A stretch of 64,000 bases of DNA from the NCBI RefSeq assembly GCF_015354615.1, contig NZ_JACAVQ010000009.1, positions 1 through 64,000 on the forward strand. The letters are read 5' to 3'. The notes beneath the pieces are model-generated. The model had not been told where the DNA came from and made no database searches. It saw only the letters and a list, made by a program, of their open reading frames with translations. Below are positions 33,261 through 42,355 of this stretch, in pieces. Both the position numbers and the translations under genes were made by a program. Position 1 is the stretch's first letter. Each line of letters opens with the position of its first letter. The stretch comes from Aliidiomarina indica. GTDB taxonomy: Bacteria > Pseudomonadota > Gammaproteobacteria > Enterobacterales > Alteromonadaceae.

Positions 33261-35708
33261 ATGAGTAGCGATCAACTCCCCAATCCAGAGCGCGTTCGCG
33301 CTATCGCCGATGAAATTCACCTTCATAAGTTTGGCGGCAGTAGCCTCGCCGACGCATATTGCTATCGCCGTGTGGCTCGCATTGTTACCGAATACGCAGG
33401 CGTTAGTGACCTGGTTGTGGTATCGGCGGCTGGGGACACCACCAATCGCATTCTAGCCATTATTGAAGCCCGCGAAGCCCAACCTGAATACGCCGCTACC
33501 TTATTGGGGTCACTGCAACGCTATCAGCAAGGCCTTATTGAAGAACTGTTATCGGGGCGCCAATTAACGCGCGTGATGGCTGCCTCAGAGCTAGATTTTG
33601 CACGTTGGCAGCAATGGTTTATTGGTAAAGAAAACATCGAGCGCGCTGAGCTGTGCGCTTACGGTGAACTTTGGTCAGCGCGCTTGCTTGCCGCATTATT
33701 GGAAAAACAAGGCACACGTGCGGATTATATCGATGCCCGCACCTTCTTATCCGCGGCAGATGCCGCAGAACCTGTTATTGATGTTCAGCGTTCTCGAGAT
33801 GCCCTGCTAAAACGATTAGGGCCTTATCCGGGCATGCGCTTTATTGTCACTGGCTTTATTTGTAGCGAATCAGGAACCGGCCGTACCCTATTATTGGGCC
33901 GTAATGGCTCGGACTATTCAGCCACCTTAATTGGCAGCTTGATCGATAGCCGCCAAGTGACCATTTGGAAGGATGTGGCTGGCGTATATTCGGCGGATCC
34001 GCGCAAAGTTGAGCGGGTGGTAAGTTTACCGACGCTTGATTGGAGTGAAGCCGAAGAGTTAGCACGCTTGGGCAGTCCGGTGTTGCATCCGCGCACCTTC
34101 CAACCGGTTAATCGTGAGCGTATGGTCATCAGCGTGCGCTCGAGTTTGAAAGTTGAGAATCAACAAACCCGCATCGGCCAATACGATTATACCGAGGCCC
34201 AAGGCAAGGTGCTCACCTCGCTTCAAGATGTCGTGCTCTTTAGTATCCATGTTGGCGATAGCGCCCTCATTGCGCGCTTTGAAAGCACCCAACTTGAGCC
34301 CTTAGTAAGCTGGATCGAAGAAGAGAGCCAAGAAAAATACTACGCCTTTCACCAAAACCACTTGGAGTTTATCCGCGATTGGTTAAGCAAAGAAGACGCG
34401 GAACATCACGTTCACGAAGTGAGCGGATATAGCATGATTGCGCTAGTCGGGGCGCGTATTCAAGAAAGTCGTCAATTTGCCGTGCTGCGTCGAGAAGCTG
34501 GCGAACAACAATTACGCCGGTTCTTGGTATCCCCTCAGAAAACATCCGCTATTGCTATTTTGGGCCAGAAGCTCGACACCCGACTCCTGAGCCGACTGCA
34601 CAGTCAGCTCTTTAATTTCCGCCGCAGCATCGGTTTGTTGGTGTTAGGGCGGGGCAACATTGGTGCCGAGTGGTTAGAGCTGTTCCGGCAACAACGGGAT
34701 CGCATGAATGAAAATGTGGATGTGCGCATTATGGGGATCGCCAACTCCTCGCGCATCTGGCTCGATTACAGCGGTGTAGATCTGCAAGATTGGCAAGACA
34801 ACTTCGAGCGTTTGGCGCGCCCTTATGTCCTTACCGAATTGCTGCGCGAGCTTCCCAACGCGCCTTGCGACGATATGGTCGTGCTTGATCTCACTGACGC
34901 CGCCTCCATTGCACAGCTTTATCCGAGCTTTTTTGCCAATGGCATGCATATTATTAGTGCCAACAAACGCGCCGGTTCTGCTCAAGAGTCTTTGTATCGC
35001 GAGATCCGCACGATTCAACATGAATACAAACGCGAATGGTTATATAACACCACCGTGGGGGCTGGCTTACCGTTAAATTACGCACTCAATGACTTAATCC
35101 GTTCCGGTGATCGCATTCGCAGCATTTCCGGTATTTTCAGTGGCACCATGAGTTGGTTGTTTGAAAATTTTGATGGTGAAGTTAAGTTCAGCGATTTGGT
35201 GCGACAAGCACGCACAGAGGGCTTTACCGAGCCGGATCCCCGTGAAGATCTGTCTTGTCACGATATCGTGCGCAAGCTACTCATTGTCGCCCGCGATATT
35301 GGCGCATCACTGGATTGGGACGATGTAGAAATTCACGGCTTAGTGCCGAAACCGCTACAGGATATTTCTTTAGAAGAGTTCTTAACACGCCTGCCCGAGC
35401 TTGATGCGCCCATGCAACAGCTGTGGCATGAAGCTCAGGCGGAGCGCAAAGTGCCGCGCTTGATGGCAAGTTTCTCGGTGGGTGAAGAACGCTCCCATGC
35501 CCGTGTCGGCATCGAGTATATTTCTATCGACGATATGCTCACGAATTTGATTCCGGGCGAGAACATTTTTGTCATTTACAGTGATTGGTACAAAGACATG
35601 CCACTCGTTATCAGTGGCCCTGGCGCCGGACGACAAGTGACCGCCGGCGGTGTGCAATCGGATCTGCATCAATTATTGGCACGTTTATCAATTCAAAAAG
35701 AAGTCTAG
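33261..35708 (+). CDS. metL: Bifunctional aspartokinase / homoserine dehydrogenase II
   Basis: This enzyme catalyses the first and third steps from aspartate toward methionine and threonine. It has 815 residues. The N-terminal aspartokinase carries HLHKFGGSSLAD, VVVSAAGDTTNR and LLGRNGSDYSATLIGS. A linker region follows; the homoserine dehydrogenase starts near residue 455 (SIGLLVLGRGNIGAEWLELF) and includes SANKRAGS, YNTTVGAGLPL, SGIFSGTMSWLF and DPREDLSCHDIVRKLLIVAR. The adjacency to metJ and the absence of strong ACT motifs point to MetL rather than ThrA. It is probably repressed by MetJ. It ends at a strong terminator shared with mrcA. Confidence 0.94.
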   Translation: MSSDQLPNPERVRAIADEIHLHKFGGSSLADAYCYRRVARIVTEYAGVSDLVVVSAAGDTTNRILAIIEAREAQPEYAATLLGSLQRYQQGLIEELLSGRQLTRVMAASELDFARWQQWFIGKENIERAELCAYGELWSARLLAALLEKQGTRADYIDARTFLSAADAAEPVIDVQRSRDALLKRLGPYPGMRFIVTGFICSESGTGRTLLLGRNGSDYSATLIGSLIDSRQVTIWKDVAGVYSADPRKVERVVSLPTLDWSEAEELARLGSPVLHPRTFQPVNRERMVISVRSSLKVENQQTRIGQYDYTEAQGKVLTSLQDVVLFSIHVGDSALIARFESTQLEPLVSWIEEESQEKYYAFHQNHLEFIRDWLSKEDAEHHVHEVSGYSMIALVGARIQESRQFAVLRREAGEQQLRRFLVSPQKTSAIAILGQKLDTRLLSRLHSQLFNFRRSIGLLVLGRGNIGAEWLELFRQQRDRMNENVDVRIMGIANSSRIWLDYSGVDLQDWQDNFERLARPYVLTELLRELPNAPCDDMVVLDLTDAASIAQLYPSFFANGMHIISANKRAGSAQESLYREIRTIQHEYKREWLYNTTVGAGLPLNYALNDLIRSGDRIRSISGIFSGTMSWLFENFDGEVKFSDLVRQARTEGFTEPDPREDLSCHDIVRKLLIVARDIGASLDWDDVEIHGLVPKPLQDISLEEFLTRLPELDAPMQQLWHEAQAERKVPRLMASFSVGEERSHARVGIEYISIDDMLTNLIPGENIFVIYSDWYKDMPLVISGPGAGRQVTAGGVQSDLHQLLARLSIQKEV

Positions 35709-35727
35709 ACAACGCTTTCGTCGTTAC

Positions 35728-35766
35728 AAAAAAAACACCGCCATATGACTGTGGCGGTGTTTTTTT
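35728..35766. terminator. Bidirectional terminator between metL and mrcA
   Basis: The stem ACACCGCCA / TGGCGGTGT is flanked by an A-run on the left and seven Ts on the right, giving terminators on both strands for the convergent genes. Confidence 0.92.
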
Positions 35767-35790
35767 GTAGTTCAGTGTAGGCCGCTGATA

Positions 35791-38367
35791 TTAACGGAAT
35801 AACCCATCGTCATCTTCAAACAGCTGCGGCCGTCGTCCATCCGAATCTGCAAACTCTTTAGGTTCGGTACCGCGCACAAAATATTCGAACATACTTGTGT
35901 GATCAGAGCGATTGGTCAGCTTACCGGTAGGCTGATCAATACGTACTGACACCATACCCGATGGCAACTCGTAGGGGCTTGTATCCATGTCCCCAAGCAC
36001 CCGTTCCATATATAAAATCCATCCTGGAAGCGCCGTGGTACCACCCGCTTCGGAACCCACGATCGGTTGCCGTTGACGACCTAAGTTCGCGTTCAAACTG
36101 GTACGCCCTAGGGCAAATTCTAGATTATCGAAGCCCACCCATGTGGCCGCTACCGTACCTTGGCTATATCCTGCAAACCAAGCATCGCGCACATCATTGG
36201 TGGTCCCGGTTTTGCCCGCGATATTACGATTGCGCAAGCTTTGTGCGCGCCAGCCAGTGCCGTTCCACCCGGTTTGATGAGCCCAACTTCCGCCGCCCCA
36301 TATTGCCGACTGCAAGGCTTCGGTCACCAAAAAGGCGGTTTGCTCAGCGATAACTTGCGGTGCCTGTTTAAACTCACGATCCAATGGTGCATCTGGGCCA
36401 AGCCCATGCTCCTCTCGGTATTTCGCTTCAACACAAGGGGCGCAGGCATACTCTGGGCTTGCTTCATAAATGGTATGACCGTCTTGGTCTTCAATCCGCT
36501 TGATAAAATACGGCGTTATTAAATGGCCTCCATTGGCGAACACCGCAAAAGCGCGCGTTAACTCTAACGGCGTAAACGACGCGGAGCCCAAGGATAATGA
36601 TTCGTTGCGTGGAATTTCATGGGGCGCAAATCCAAAGTTAGCAAGGTAATCCGCCGTGCGATCAACGCCCACGTCACGAATTAAGCGCACCGACACTACG
36701 TTCTTTGAACGTGCGAGAGCTTCGCGCAAACGAATTGGACCATCGTAGACTTCAGGAGAGTTGCGCGGTCGCCACGCCACCCCCGAGCCGGGATTCCACT
36801 GGGTAATAGGCGCATCGTTCACTAACGAGGCCAGGGTAAAATCATCTTCGAAGGCCGCAGCATAAATAAACGGCTTAATGGTCGAACCCACTTGCCGCTT
36901 TGCTTGGGTAGCACGATTAAACTGGCTTAAGTTAAAGCTATAGCCACCCACAATCGACTGCATCGCCCCATTTTGCGGGTTAAGCGCCACAATTGCGGAG
37001 CTTGGTCCCGGTATTTGCGCGAGTTTCCAACCCTCATCAACCGGCCGCACCAAGATATGGTCACCTTCATTGAGGATATCCGCGGCTCGCTGTGGCGCGC
37101 GTCCTTGGCGTTCACTATCAATATAGGCGCGCGCCCAATCTAAGTGTTCCCACTCAAGTGTATGTCGCATACCGCCGCGTAATATCACATCGACGCTTTG
37201 TTCGTGCACAGCAAGAACTACCCCGTGTTGCAAACGACCAATGCGGGTTTGTCGATTCAAATACTGAATAATTTCCTCATCGCTCCAACGTGCACCGGCA
37301 TGTTGCAACATTAATGCTAATGTTTCTTCATCGGGCAGCGCGCGGCCGATATTTTCGCCGCCGCGGAAAAAGCGCTCCGGGTCGATACCCCAAAGTTGTT
37401 GCTCAGGTCCGCGATAGCCATGGCGCTCATCATAGGCATGCAAGTTTTCTTGCAGCGCCAATTGAGCCGCCAACTGGTGCTCCGAGTTCACTGTGGTAAA
37501 CACGCGCAAACCAGCCGTATACGCCGCTTCCATACCAAAGCGCTCGATCATTTCCTGACGCACCATTTCCGCTAAAAATGGTGCATTTATCTCGATTTCG
37601 GCACCATGGTAACGGGCTGTCACTGGCGCATTGAAGGCCGCATCGTACTCGGCACGACTGATATAGCCTTCATCCAACATACGCCGCAACACAATGCGAC
37701 GCCGCTGCACTGATGCCTGCGGATTAGAAATCGGGTTGAGAATAGAAGGTCCTTGCGGTAACCCGGCAATTGTTGCAATTTCAGCCAAGGTTAATTCATG
37801 GATGTCTCGGCCGTAGTACACCTGCGCCGCCGCACCCACACCAAAAGCCCGGTGCCCTAACGCCAGTTTATTTAAATACAACTCGAGAATTTCATCTTTG
37901 CTCAGCTTGCGCTCAATATGAATGGCAATAAATGCTTCTTTTACTTTGCGCATCCACACCCGTTCACGGCTTAAGAAAAAGTTACGCGCTAACTGCATCG
38001 TAATCGTCGACGCCCCTTCGCGTATCTCGCCGGTTGTCACCAAAACACGGGCAGCGCGCATAACGCCAATAGGGTCGACACCCCGATGATCATAAAAGCG
38101 CGAATCCTCTGTTGCTAGGATGGCATCGATCATGGATTGGGGGATTTCATCGAGGGTTAGCGGAATTCGGCGTTGTTCACCAAATTGCGAGATCAAGCGA
38201 CCGTCGGCACTGAAAACTTGCATGGGGATCTGTAATCGCACATCACGCAATGTTTCGACACTAGGAAGATCATCTTTTACATAAAAGTACAAACCACCCA
38301 CTGTTGCACTAGCAAGCACAAACAGAATGAGAAGTGTCAGCACGCTGTACTTTATAAATCTAATCAC
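35791..38367 (-). CDS. mrcA: Penicillin-binding protein 1A
   Basis: This bifunctional class A peptidoglycan synthase is anchored in the inner membrane. I place the start at GTG 38367 (reading MIRFIKYSVLTLLILFVLAS), which aligns with the E. coli N-terminus, giving 858 residues; an ATG at 38403 lies within a TATAAT hexamer and is less likely. The glycosyltransferase domain shows ILATEDSRFYDHRGVDP, GASTITMQLARNFFLS and KDEILELYLNKLALG. The transpeptidase has QVGSTIKPFIY (SxxK), SKNVVS (SxN) and KTGTTND (KTG). It is divergent from the pilM-like gene, the classical mrcA-pil arrangement. Confidence 0.96.
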   Translation of the reverse strand: MIRFIKYSVLTLLILFVLASATVGGLYFYVKDDLPSVETLRDVRLQIPMQVFSADGRLISQFGEQRRIPLTLDEIPQSMIDAILATEDSRFYDHRGVDPIGVMRAARVLVTTGEIREGASTITMQLARNFFLSRERVWMRKVKEAFIAIHIERKLSKDEILELYLNKLALGHRAFGVGAAAQVYYGRDIHELTLAEIATIAGLPQGPSILNPISNPQASVQRRRIVLRRMLDEGYISRAEYDAAFNAPVTARYHGAEIEINAPFLAEMVRQEMIERFGMEAAYTAGLRVFTTVNSEHQLAAQLALQENLHAYDERHGYRGPEQQLWGIDPERFFRGGENIGRALPDEETLALMLQHAGARWSDEEIIQYLNRQTRIGRLQHGVVLAVHEQSVDVILRGGMRHTLEWEHLDWARAYIDSERQGRAPQRAADILNEGDHILVRPVDEGWKLAQIPGPSSAIVALNPQNGAMQSIVGGYSFNLSQFNRATQAKRQVGSTIKPFIYAAAFEDDFTLASLVNDAPITQWNPGSGVAWRPRNSPEVYDGPIRLREALARSKNVVSVRLIRDVGVDRTADYLANFGFAPHEIPRNESLSLGSASFTPLELTRAFAVFANGGHLITPYFIKRIEDQDGHTIYEASPEYACAPCVEAKYREEHGLGPDAPLDREFKQAPQVIAEQTAFLVTEALQSAIWGGGSWAHQTGWNGTGWRAQSLRNRNIAGKTGTTNDVRDAWFAGYSQGTVAATWVGFDNLEFALGRTSLNANLGRQRQPIVGSEAGGTTALPGWILYMERVLGDMDTSPYELPSGMVSVRIDQPTGKLTNRSDHTSMFEYFVRGTEPKEFADSDGRRPQLFEDDDGLFR

Positions 38368-38503
38368 AAAATTTCCGCCATTACCCTGTATTGAAGTGCG
38401 CATTATAGAAAGATTATGCGCTAAATTTAACCAAAGCGTTGTTGAATTTACGTAACTTTCTCAGTCGCTTCATTTATGGATAGTCGTATTAGGGGATTGC
38501 AGG

Positions 38504-39280
38504 ATGCTTTCAAGTAGGAACTTACGCTCTTGGGCGGGCTTTGCAGATAAACAGAAAAGTGTTTTAACCGCCGGCTTGTACCACACAGAATCCGACACAT
38601 TTATGGTGGTTTTGGAGGACTGGGCGACATGCCCCAAACTTCGGCATGTCTTCCAGTTTGCTTCCGCGGAGTTAGCCCTCACACTAAACTCGCATACTCT
38701 TATCACACACATAGCTTTGAGATTGGGTTTTGGGAAAAGTTCCCGATTAAGGTGGCAAAAACAAAAAAAAGTAATCTGCACTTGGGCGATCGATCAGTAC
38801 CAACGCTATACCCTGTTTATGCCCGACGATTTAACCGTGCCCGACCAACGCCATATTGTGCATGAAAAAATTGCCGAACGTGGCGTACATTGTCCGTTTA
38901 ATGATGATTGGGACATCCATTTACACGGTGATGAAACCGAGATTCGAAGCGTGGCTCGAGCCACCATGGCTCCTTATCGGCGCCTGTTAAAGCACTGGCA
39001 ACATCAATTCAGCCCCATGCCGGAATTGGCGATTCATCCGCAGCCCCCCTTATTTTCAGATCAGATCACCGCGAGTCGCGACCTTGCCATCAGCCTCATT
39101 GAGAAGGATCCAGCGGCGCGTGCCTTTTGTGCTGAAAAAGCGGCTGAAACCACTGCTGCAACACCATCAGATCATACCCATGCACTTATTCAGGCCGCCA
39201 CGGTAGCCGTGGCGCTTGGCGCTAATCTCAAGCAACCAAACACTGATCAGGCGATTTCGGGACATGACTATGACGTTTAA
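38504..39280 (+). CDS. PilM/HofM-like protein (diverged)
   Basis: This 258-residue soluble protein shows little conserved sequence. It is assigned mainly by position, divergent from mrcA and first of a pilM-N-O/P-like series before aroK, and by length, close to E. coli HofM (259) rather than canonical PilM (~350). The actin-like GxDxG start of true PilM is not visible. A late hydrophobic segment, HALIQAATVAVALGANLKQP, resembles the PilM C-terminus. GGGG upstream supports the ATG. True PilM is the cytoplasmic ring component of type IV pili. Here, with no secretin gene following, the role is uncertain. Confidence 0.6.
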   Translation: MLSSRNLRSWAGFADKQKSVLTAGLYHTESDTFMVVLEDWATCPKLRHVFQFASAELALTLNSHTLITHIALRLGFGKSSRLRWQKQKKVICTWAIDQYQRYTLFMPDDLTVPDQRHIVHEKIAERGVHCPFNDDWDIHLHGDETEIRSVARATMAPYRRLLKHWQHQFSPMPELAIHPQPPLFSDQITASRDLAISLIEKDPAARAFCAEKAAETTAATPSDHTHALIQAATVAVALGANLKQPNTDQAISGHDYDV

Positions 39281-39737
39281 TTTCCTCCAGCCCTTTCCCC
39301 AACGCTGGTACCGACAACGCCGGCAAGCAGTGATGCAACTCTGGCTTGCCGGAGCCATTCTCGTATCGATCTGTGCTGTTCAGATTCTGCGCTTGCCTTC
39401 CGCCCTATCAGCGCTTGAGTTAAGGGAGCGAGAGCAACTTCGGGCTCAGCTCGCACATGCCTCCCTTGCTCACCACCCCTTGCAGTCGTTTTTCAATTTT
39501 CTAACCCACTGGCATGACGTGGCGCAGTGGCCTGCCGATACAGCGACACTCAAGGCGGTAACTTGGGCTGACAAGCAACTTGAGTTAGAGCTCCAGTTTA
39601 CCCACCGAGAGGCACTTGCAATCAACGCAACCACCTTCGATATTCCCTTGTGGCAACAAACCTCAGTTACCATTGCGCCTGAATCTGGAAACACTAGCGC
39701 GATTCGGGTGATCTGGACCTTTCACTATGTTGGATAG
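39264..39737 (+). CDS. PilN/HofN-like inner-membrane protein
   Basis: This protein has 157 residues from the ATG at 39264 (a second ATG is two codons later), overlapping the preceding gene by 17 bp. A short cytoplasmic start, FNFLQPFPQRWYRQRRQAVM, recalls the INLLPWR cytoplasmic motif by which PilN docks to PilM. A membrane helix, QLWLAGAILVSICAVQILRL, a coiled-coil-like stretch (ALELREREQLRAQLAHASL) and a small periplasmic domain with beta strands follow. This domain order is that of PilN/HofN. The sequence similarity is weak, so the call relies on architecture and gene order. Confidence 0.6.
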   Translation: MTMTFNFLQPFPQRWYRQRRQAVMQLWLAGAILVSICAVQILRLPSALSALELREREQLRAQLAHASLAHHPLQSFFNFLTHWHDVAQWPADTATLKAVTWADKQLELELQFTHREALAINATTFDIPLWQQTSVTIAPESGNTSAIRVIWTFHYVG

Positions 39738-40533
39738 ATCGGAGCTATGGGCTAAGTTCGTGGTGCGCTCGGCTTGGCAGCGGGTCATTATCATTATGTT
39801 CACTCTGGCAGGGATTGTGGGGGCGATTGACATATACTGGCGGGCGCCTCTCGCTAAGGAGCGAATCAGTCAGCGCCAGCAACTTAGAGTTCTAGAAGCG
39901 CAGGCCCAGGCAGTTGCCGACCGCGACTTACCCGCGCCAACACGCGCGGATACACCGATACCTATACCCAGACTACCGATTCAATTTGACCATTGGCAAT
40001 TTTCCAACGATGCGGGCCAAGTACAGCTATTCGGACCAAGCGAACACATGATGCACTGGCTGCACGCCTTACAAAGCACGCCTTGGCTATTTCATCGCCT
40101 ATCGCTCATCTTCGATGGGCAAGAACTGCGCTTATCGGGTGAGATGCACCAGCAACAGCTCTGGGCAGGCAGCGCTGCGCTCACGATTCCGTCAGCTTGG
40201 CAAAACAGATATGTGGACCACACCGACACGCCTCCAGGCAGCGATGAGGAATTTACACAACAAACACCCTGTATTTCTGATGTCGAATGGAACGAAACCG
40301 TGCTGGCATTTACGCCACCGCAGAATTACCAAGAAGCGCGTATCGCGACCCAGTCAAAACCTTATCTGATGCCAATTTCTTCGTATTTCCCCATACTTAC
40401 AGAAACGTCTACACTGCATGTAAGCATATCTGACGCTGGGCTTTTGCGCCTGTTCGCACCCGATCGAGACTGTATCCCTGTGGAGTTTCCGCTTTTACCG
40501 GCACGATCCTCCCCCGTGTTCTGGTTGCCATAG
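39727..40533 (+). CDS. PilO-like protein, possibly fused to a PilP/HofP-like segment
   Basis: This 268-residue protein overlaps the previous gene by 11 bp. The N-terminus has a membrane helix (RVIIIMFTLAGIVGAIDIYW) followed by a coiled coil (ERISQRQQLRVLEAQAQAVADRD) and a periplasmic domain, as in PilO/HofO. The length equals roughly HofO plus HofP. The last ~90 residues, beginning TPCISDVEWNETVLAFTP, could be a PilP-like tail. No lipoprotein signal for a separate PilP is seen. The next gene is aroK with a gap of 102 bp; no pilQ/hofQ secretin or fragment of one is present. The function is unknown. Confidence 0.55.
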   Translation: MLDRSELWAKFVVRSAWQRVIIIMFTLAGIVGAIDIYWRAPLAKERISQRQQLRVLEAQAQAVADRDLPAPTRADTPIPIPRLPIQFDHWQFSNDAGQVQLFGPSEHMMHWLHALQSTPWLFHRLSLIFDGQELRLSGEMHQQQLWAGSAALTIPSAWQNRYVDHTDTPPGSDEEFTQQTPCISDVEWNETVLAFTPPQNYQEARIATQSKPYLMPISSYFPILTETSTLHVSISDAGLLRLFAPDRDCIPVEFPLLPARSSPVFWLP

Positions 40534-40635
40534 CCCATACAAATTGCGATAATCGCGTGTCTTTTTCAGGGGCACAGGGGTGGTTGGACACTCATTTGAT
40601 TTAATACAGCAAATACAGAAGTGACGTATAAAGCT

Positions 40636-41154
40636 ATGGCTGATAAGCGTAACATTTTTCTCATCGGCCCTATGGGGGCCGGCAAGAGCACCATTGGGCG
40701 ACAACTCGCCAAATCCCTTCACCTTGAATTTTTTGATTCAGATGCTGAAATTGAGCGCCGCACAGGTGCCGATATTAGTTGGGTATTTGAGCTCGAAGGG
40801 GAAGAGGGATTCCGCGATCGCGAAGAGAAAGTGATCAACGAGCTCACCGAAAATACTGGGATTGTGCTGGCCACCGGCGGTGGTTCAGTGATCAGCAAAG
40901 AAAACCGTAATCGCTTATCCGCGCGCGGGGTGGTGGTGTACTTGAAAACCACCATCGACAAGCAAGTGGCACGTACCGAGCGCGATAAGCGCCGACCGCT
41001 CATTGCCGAAGCGGATAACCCGCGGGAAGTGTTGGAAAAACTTGCTGACGAGCGCAACCCGTTCTACGAAGAAATTGCTGATGTTGTTATTCAAACCGAT
41101 GAGCAGAGCGCCAAGGTTGTGGCAAACGAAATCATCGAGAAACTAGGGTTATAA
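40636..41154 (+). CDS. aroK: Shikimate kinase I
   Basis: AroK phosphorylates shikimate with ATP in the aromatic amino acid pathway. It has 172 residues from the ATG at 40636 ([19 protein letters not shown]), matching E. coli AroK. P-loop GPMGAGKST is at residues 10-18. [38 protein letters not shown] and the lid region TERDKRRPL are present. An in-frame GTG at 40621 is a less likely start. It is followed after 2 bp by aroB, so the two are coupled, as in most gammaproteobacteria. Confidence 0.98.
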   Translation: MADKRNIFLIGPMGAGKSTIGRQLAKSLHLEFFDSDAEIERRTGADISWVFELEGEEGFRDREEKVINELTENTGIVLATGGGSVISKENRNRLSARGVVVYLKTTIDKQVARTERDKRRPLIAEADNPREVLEKLADERNPFYEEIADVVIQTDEQSAKVVANEIIEKLGL

Positions 41155-41156
41155 TC

Positions 41157-42278
41157 ATGACTGCGCCGCTCTCCACTTTGCATGTTGAACTTGGAACGCG
41201 GCGCTATCCCATTCTCATTGGCGACGGCATTCTCAGTGAGCAGCTCTTACCCTTACTTCACGAAAGCCTGCCCCAGCATGGTCGCAATATTCTGGTATTG
41301 AGCAATCCAACGGTTGCCGGCCATTATTTGAACGCCGTACTGCACGCATTTCAAAACCACGACAAAGCCTATAACGTACACCATATGCTCATTCCTGATG
41401 GCGAAAGCTATAAAAGCCTCGCCACCTATAGCGATGTCATGGATGTTTTGGTGAAGCAGCGCTTTGACCGCGACTGCGTAATCATCGCCCTCGGTGGCGG
41501 CGTGGTCGGTGATCTTGCCGGCTTTGTTGCTGCAACTTGGCAACGGGGAGTGCAATGCCTGCAAATTCCCACGACCCTACTCGCGCAAGTGGATTCATCA
41601 GTGGGTGGTAAAACCGCAGTGAATCATCCCGGTGGGAAAAACCTCATTGGTGCCTTCCATCAGCCTGCCGCAGTTCTTATTGATACGCAGGTGCTCACCA
41701 CCTTACCCGATCGCGAATTGGGCGCTGGCATTGCTGAGATTATTAAGTACGGCATTATGGCTGACGCCGAATTCTTCCGCTGGCTGCAGCAAAATATGCA
41801 GCCGTTGCTGGATAAAGATCCGCAAGCCTTAGCCCACGCGATTCACACCAGTTGCGCTATCAAGGCCCGCGTGGTTGCGGCGGACGAAACTGAGCAAGGG
41901 CAACGGGCATTATTGAATTTAGGGCATACTTTTGGCCATGCCATTGAGGCAGCAACCCAGTACAGCAGCTGGTTGCATGGCGAAGCAGTCGCTACCGGCA
42001 TGGTTATGGCCGCGCGCCTCTCTTGTTTGCGTGGCTTCATTGGCACCACTTATCGCGATGCCATTATCGATCTAATCCAATCAGCCCACTTACCAACTGT
42101 TCCGCCCATCGCCATGAGCATCGACACATGGCTTGAGTTGATGAGTCGCGATAAAAAAGTGAAAGACGGAACCATGCGCTTCATTTTGCCGACCGGTCCC
42201 GGAGCGGCGGAAATTTTTAGTAATGTGACCCAAGCCGAGCTTACTCGCGTTATCAATGAATCGATTGCGCAAGCCTGA
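41157..42278 (+). CDS. aroB: 3-dehydroquinate synthase
   Basis: AroB cyclises DAHP to 3-dehydroquinate with NAD+ and a divalent metal. It has 373 residues. Key blocks are IPDGESYKS, the NAD-binding GGGVVGDLAGFVAATWQRGV, PTTLLAQVDSSVGGKTAVNHP, the metal-binding Glu in GAGIAEIIKYGIM, and the His ligands in NLGHTFGHAIE and WLHGEAVATGM. It is coupled to aroK. The usual next gene damX is missing; dam starts 77 bp downstream after a short AT-rich spacer. Confidence 0.98.
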   Translation: MTAPLSTLHVELGTRRYPILIGDGILSEQLLPLLHESLPQHGRNILVLSNPTVAGHYLNAVLHAFQNHDKAYNVHHMLIPDGESYKSLATYSDVMDVLVKQRFDRDCVIIALGGGVVGDLAGFVAATWQRGVQCLQIPTTLLAQVDSSVGGKTAVNHPGGKNLIGAFHQPAAVLIDTQVLTTLPDRELGAGIAEIIKYGIMADAEFFRWLQQNMQPLLDKDPQALAHAIHTSCAIKARVVAADETEQGQRALLNLGHTFGHAIEAATQYSSWLHGEAVATGMVMAARLSCLRGFIGTTYRDAIIDLIQSAHLPTVPPIAMSIDTWLELMSRDKKVKDGTMRFILPTGPGAAEIFSNVTQAELTRVINESIAQA

Positions 42279-42355
42279 GGCCGTGTTATTCCTGATCGGT
42301 TCAGGTTACAATCGGTTTTTCACGTATTCAACTGGTGCCCGGCGTTCCCATAATA

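Noticed and set aside
38368-38403. ATG start for PBP1A at 38403
   Set aside because: It overlaps a TATAAT hexamer and adds residues not found in the family; GTG at 38367 matches the E. coli N-terminus.
40534-40635. A pilQ remnant between the pilO-like gene and aroK
   Set aside because: The 102-bp gap encodes nothing resembling a secretin in any frame.
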